Part shown: piece by piece, positions 5,793 through 6,677 of the stretch
How the letters are laid out: each line of letters begins with the position of its first letter
Position numbering within the stretch: the stretch's first letter is position 1
Source: JAHEYG01 sp044229775
GTDB taxonomy: Bacteria; Bacteroidota; Bacteroidia; B-17B0; Aurantibacillaceae
NCBI GenBank assembly: GCA_044229775.1
Contig: JBGASH010000170.1
Coordinates: 1-6,677, forward strand
DNA length: 6,677 nucleotides
Direction of reading: 5' to 3'
Made by a program: the position numbers and the translations under genes
The notes under the pieces: generated by a model
What the model saw: the letters and a program-made list of their open reading frames with translations, nothing else
The model's database searches: none
What the model was told of the DNA's origin: nothing

Positions 5793-6677
5793 ATAAAAAC
5801 GACGTGTCACATATTTGTTTTCCTTTTCTTTTCCCTCTTAAATACGTCGCTTCTTGGGCAAAGTAATTTATTCGACACACCGGGTTGGTATATAAAACCG
5901 GTGGTTAATTATGGTTTTATTTTACAGCATAGGGCTACTATCGGTCATCTCATTACAGGATATGTTCCAATGGTAGAGATCAATTTAGTGAAACCTACCA
6001 ACGGATCTAAAAGCTGGCAATTAGAGAATAACAAACCTGAATTTGGAATATTTGCGGGATTTATTGATTTCGGAAACCCAGAAGTGTTGGGCCAAAGTTA
6101 TTCACTGTCGCCTTTTATAGAAATACCCCTTAACGTAAAAGAAAAAAGGAGTCGCGTTATTTTCAGGTTGAGTTGGGGACTCGCCTATCTCACTAAAAAA
6201 TTTGACGTTGAAACAAATCACAAAAATGTAGCTATTGGAAGTCACTGGAACGCTTTTATCCAATACCGTTTTTTATGGCACCTCGATCTTAATAAAAGAT
6301 TTAGGATAGAACCGGGATTAGGGATCTCGCACGCCAGCAATGGAAGGGCTCAGGTACCGAATCTTGGCTTGAATCTTATCTCGGGAAGTCTTGGTTTAAC
6401 TTATAAATTCGCCTCCTCATTTACAAAAAAAGAGATCACTAAAATAGATTCTTCAAAAATAGCCCCTTCAAAACACGAATTAATGGCATGGTATGGCATT
6501 GGTGTTGACGAAAAAGAACCTCCGGGTGGTAAAAAATATATCTCTCATACTTTTTCCATCAATTATTTTTACAATAAACGTAACACCCACAAATTCGGTA
6601 TTGGGGCCGATGTGTTTTATGAAGGAATTTATTTAAAAGATCTTTCCGATGATAATAAAACCTATAATACCCTTTTT
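5793..6677 (+). CDS. PagL-like lipid A deacylase / acyloxyacyl hydrolase, 3' partial, non-canonical start
   Basis: Probable outer-membrane beta-barrel hydrolase of the PagL/acyloxyacyl hydrolase family (PF09411 type), which removes acyl chains from lipid A. 295 codons are visible from 5793 and the frame is open at the window end. The N-terminus reads as a signal peptide: IKTTCH, a hydrophobic FVFLFFSLL core, then a likely cleavage region near LLGQS (20-24). Alternating, aromatic-rich strands follow (WYIKPVVNYG, WGLAYL). The family signature is at 178-196 (ISHASNG then VPNLGLN), giving His180 and Ser182 of the catalytic centre. The residue 12 after Ser, Glu in the Pseudomonas PagL triad as I recall it, is Asn194. 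An in-frame TAA at 5784 bounds the start; no ATG, GTG or TTG occurs between it and the signal peptide, so ATA (5793) is proposed. It is divergent from mazG. The family call is fairly strong; the start is uncertain. Confidence 0.8.
   Translation, partial: MKTTCHIFVFLFFSLLNTSLLGQSNLFDTPGWYIKPVVNYGFILQHRATIGHLITGYVPMVEINLVKPTNGSKSWQLENNKPEFGIFAGFIDFGNPEVLGQSYSLSPFIEIPLNVKEKRSRVIFRLSWGLAYLTKKFDVETNHKNVAIGSHWNAFIQYRFLWHLDLNKRFRIEPGLGISHASNGRAQVPNLGLNLISGSLGLTYKFASSFTKKEITKIDSSKIAPSKHELMAWYGIGVDEKEPPGGKKYISHTFSINYFYNKRNTHKFGIGADVFYEGIYLKDLSDDNKTYNTLF

Noticed and set aside
5901..5972. Downstream GTG (5901) or ATG (5970) as the real start of the PagL-like gene
   Set aside because: Both fall inside the mature barrel sequence and would discard a strong signal peptide needed for an outer-membrane protein.
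1..6677. Mobile elements, CRISPR arrays, tRNA/rRNA genes, defence or toxin-antitoxin systems
   Set aside because: Reading both strands shows no transposase, integrase, regularly spaced repeats, RNA gene structure or toxin-like small gene. MazG here is the two-domain house-cleaning pyrophosphohydrolase, not part of a toxin pair, as no mazE or mazF is present.

Overview
The window looks like an ordinary, gene-dense stretch of a Bacteroidota chromosome, probably of the Flavobacteriales/Sphingobacteriales type. It is moderately AT-rich. Genes abut or overlap by 0-4 nt with little sign of Shine-Dalgarno sites, and one promoter box fits the Bacteroidota TAnnTTTG pattern. The protein variants (a PrmA with an FGTGHHDTT motif, a DppB-type permease with an enlarged external loop, a PagL-like outer-membrane hydrolase) also fit that phylum. 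The lineage call rests on recognition, not on a database search.

Region 1 (1-2572, plus strand) is a compact run of three genes: the 3' part of a DppB/OppB-type ABC transporter permease (its N-terminus lies outside the window), triosephosphate isomerase (tpiA) and ribosomal protein L11 methyltransferase (prmA). Spacing is 3 nt and then a 1-nt stop/start overlap, so the three are probably cotranscribed although their functions are unrelated.

Region 2 (2569-5729, minus strand) is a second compact run. In transcription order it holds mazG (nucleoside triphosphate pyrophosphohydrolase), a PAP2-family membrane phosphatase and an ArnT-like GT-C glycosyltransferase. mazG and the PAP2 gene touch with no gap, and the PAP2 and glycosyltransferase genes overlap by 1 nt. 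The glycosyltransferase meets prmA tail to tail with a 4-nt overlap, leaving no intergenic room for a terminator.

Region 3 (5730-6677) has a 63-bp divergent promoter region followed by the 5' part of a PagL-like lipid A deacylase / acyloxyacyl hydrolase, which runs off the window end. This last gene has a good signal peptide and an intact frame but no ATG, GTG or TTG where translation should start; ATA is the best-placed codon.

The PAP2 phosphatase, ArnT-like transferase and PagL-like deacylase are neighbours, and each belongs to a family that includes lipid A-modifying enzymes. A small envelope (lipid A) remodelling locus is a reasonable hypothesis, but the sequence does not prove it. I see no mobile element, CRISPR array, RNA gene or recognisable new defence or toxin system. 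There is no gene-free stretch longer than about 65 bp.
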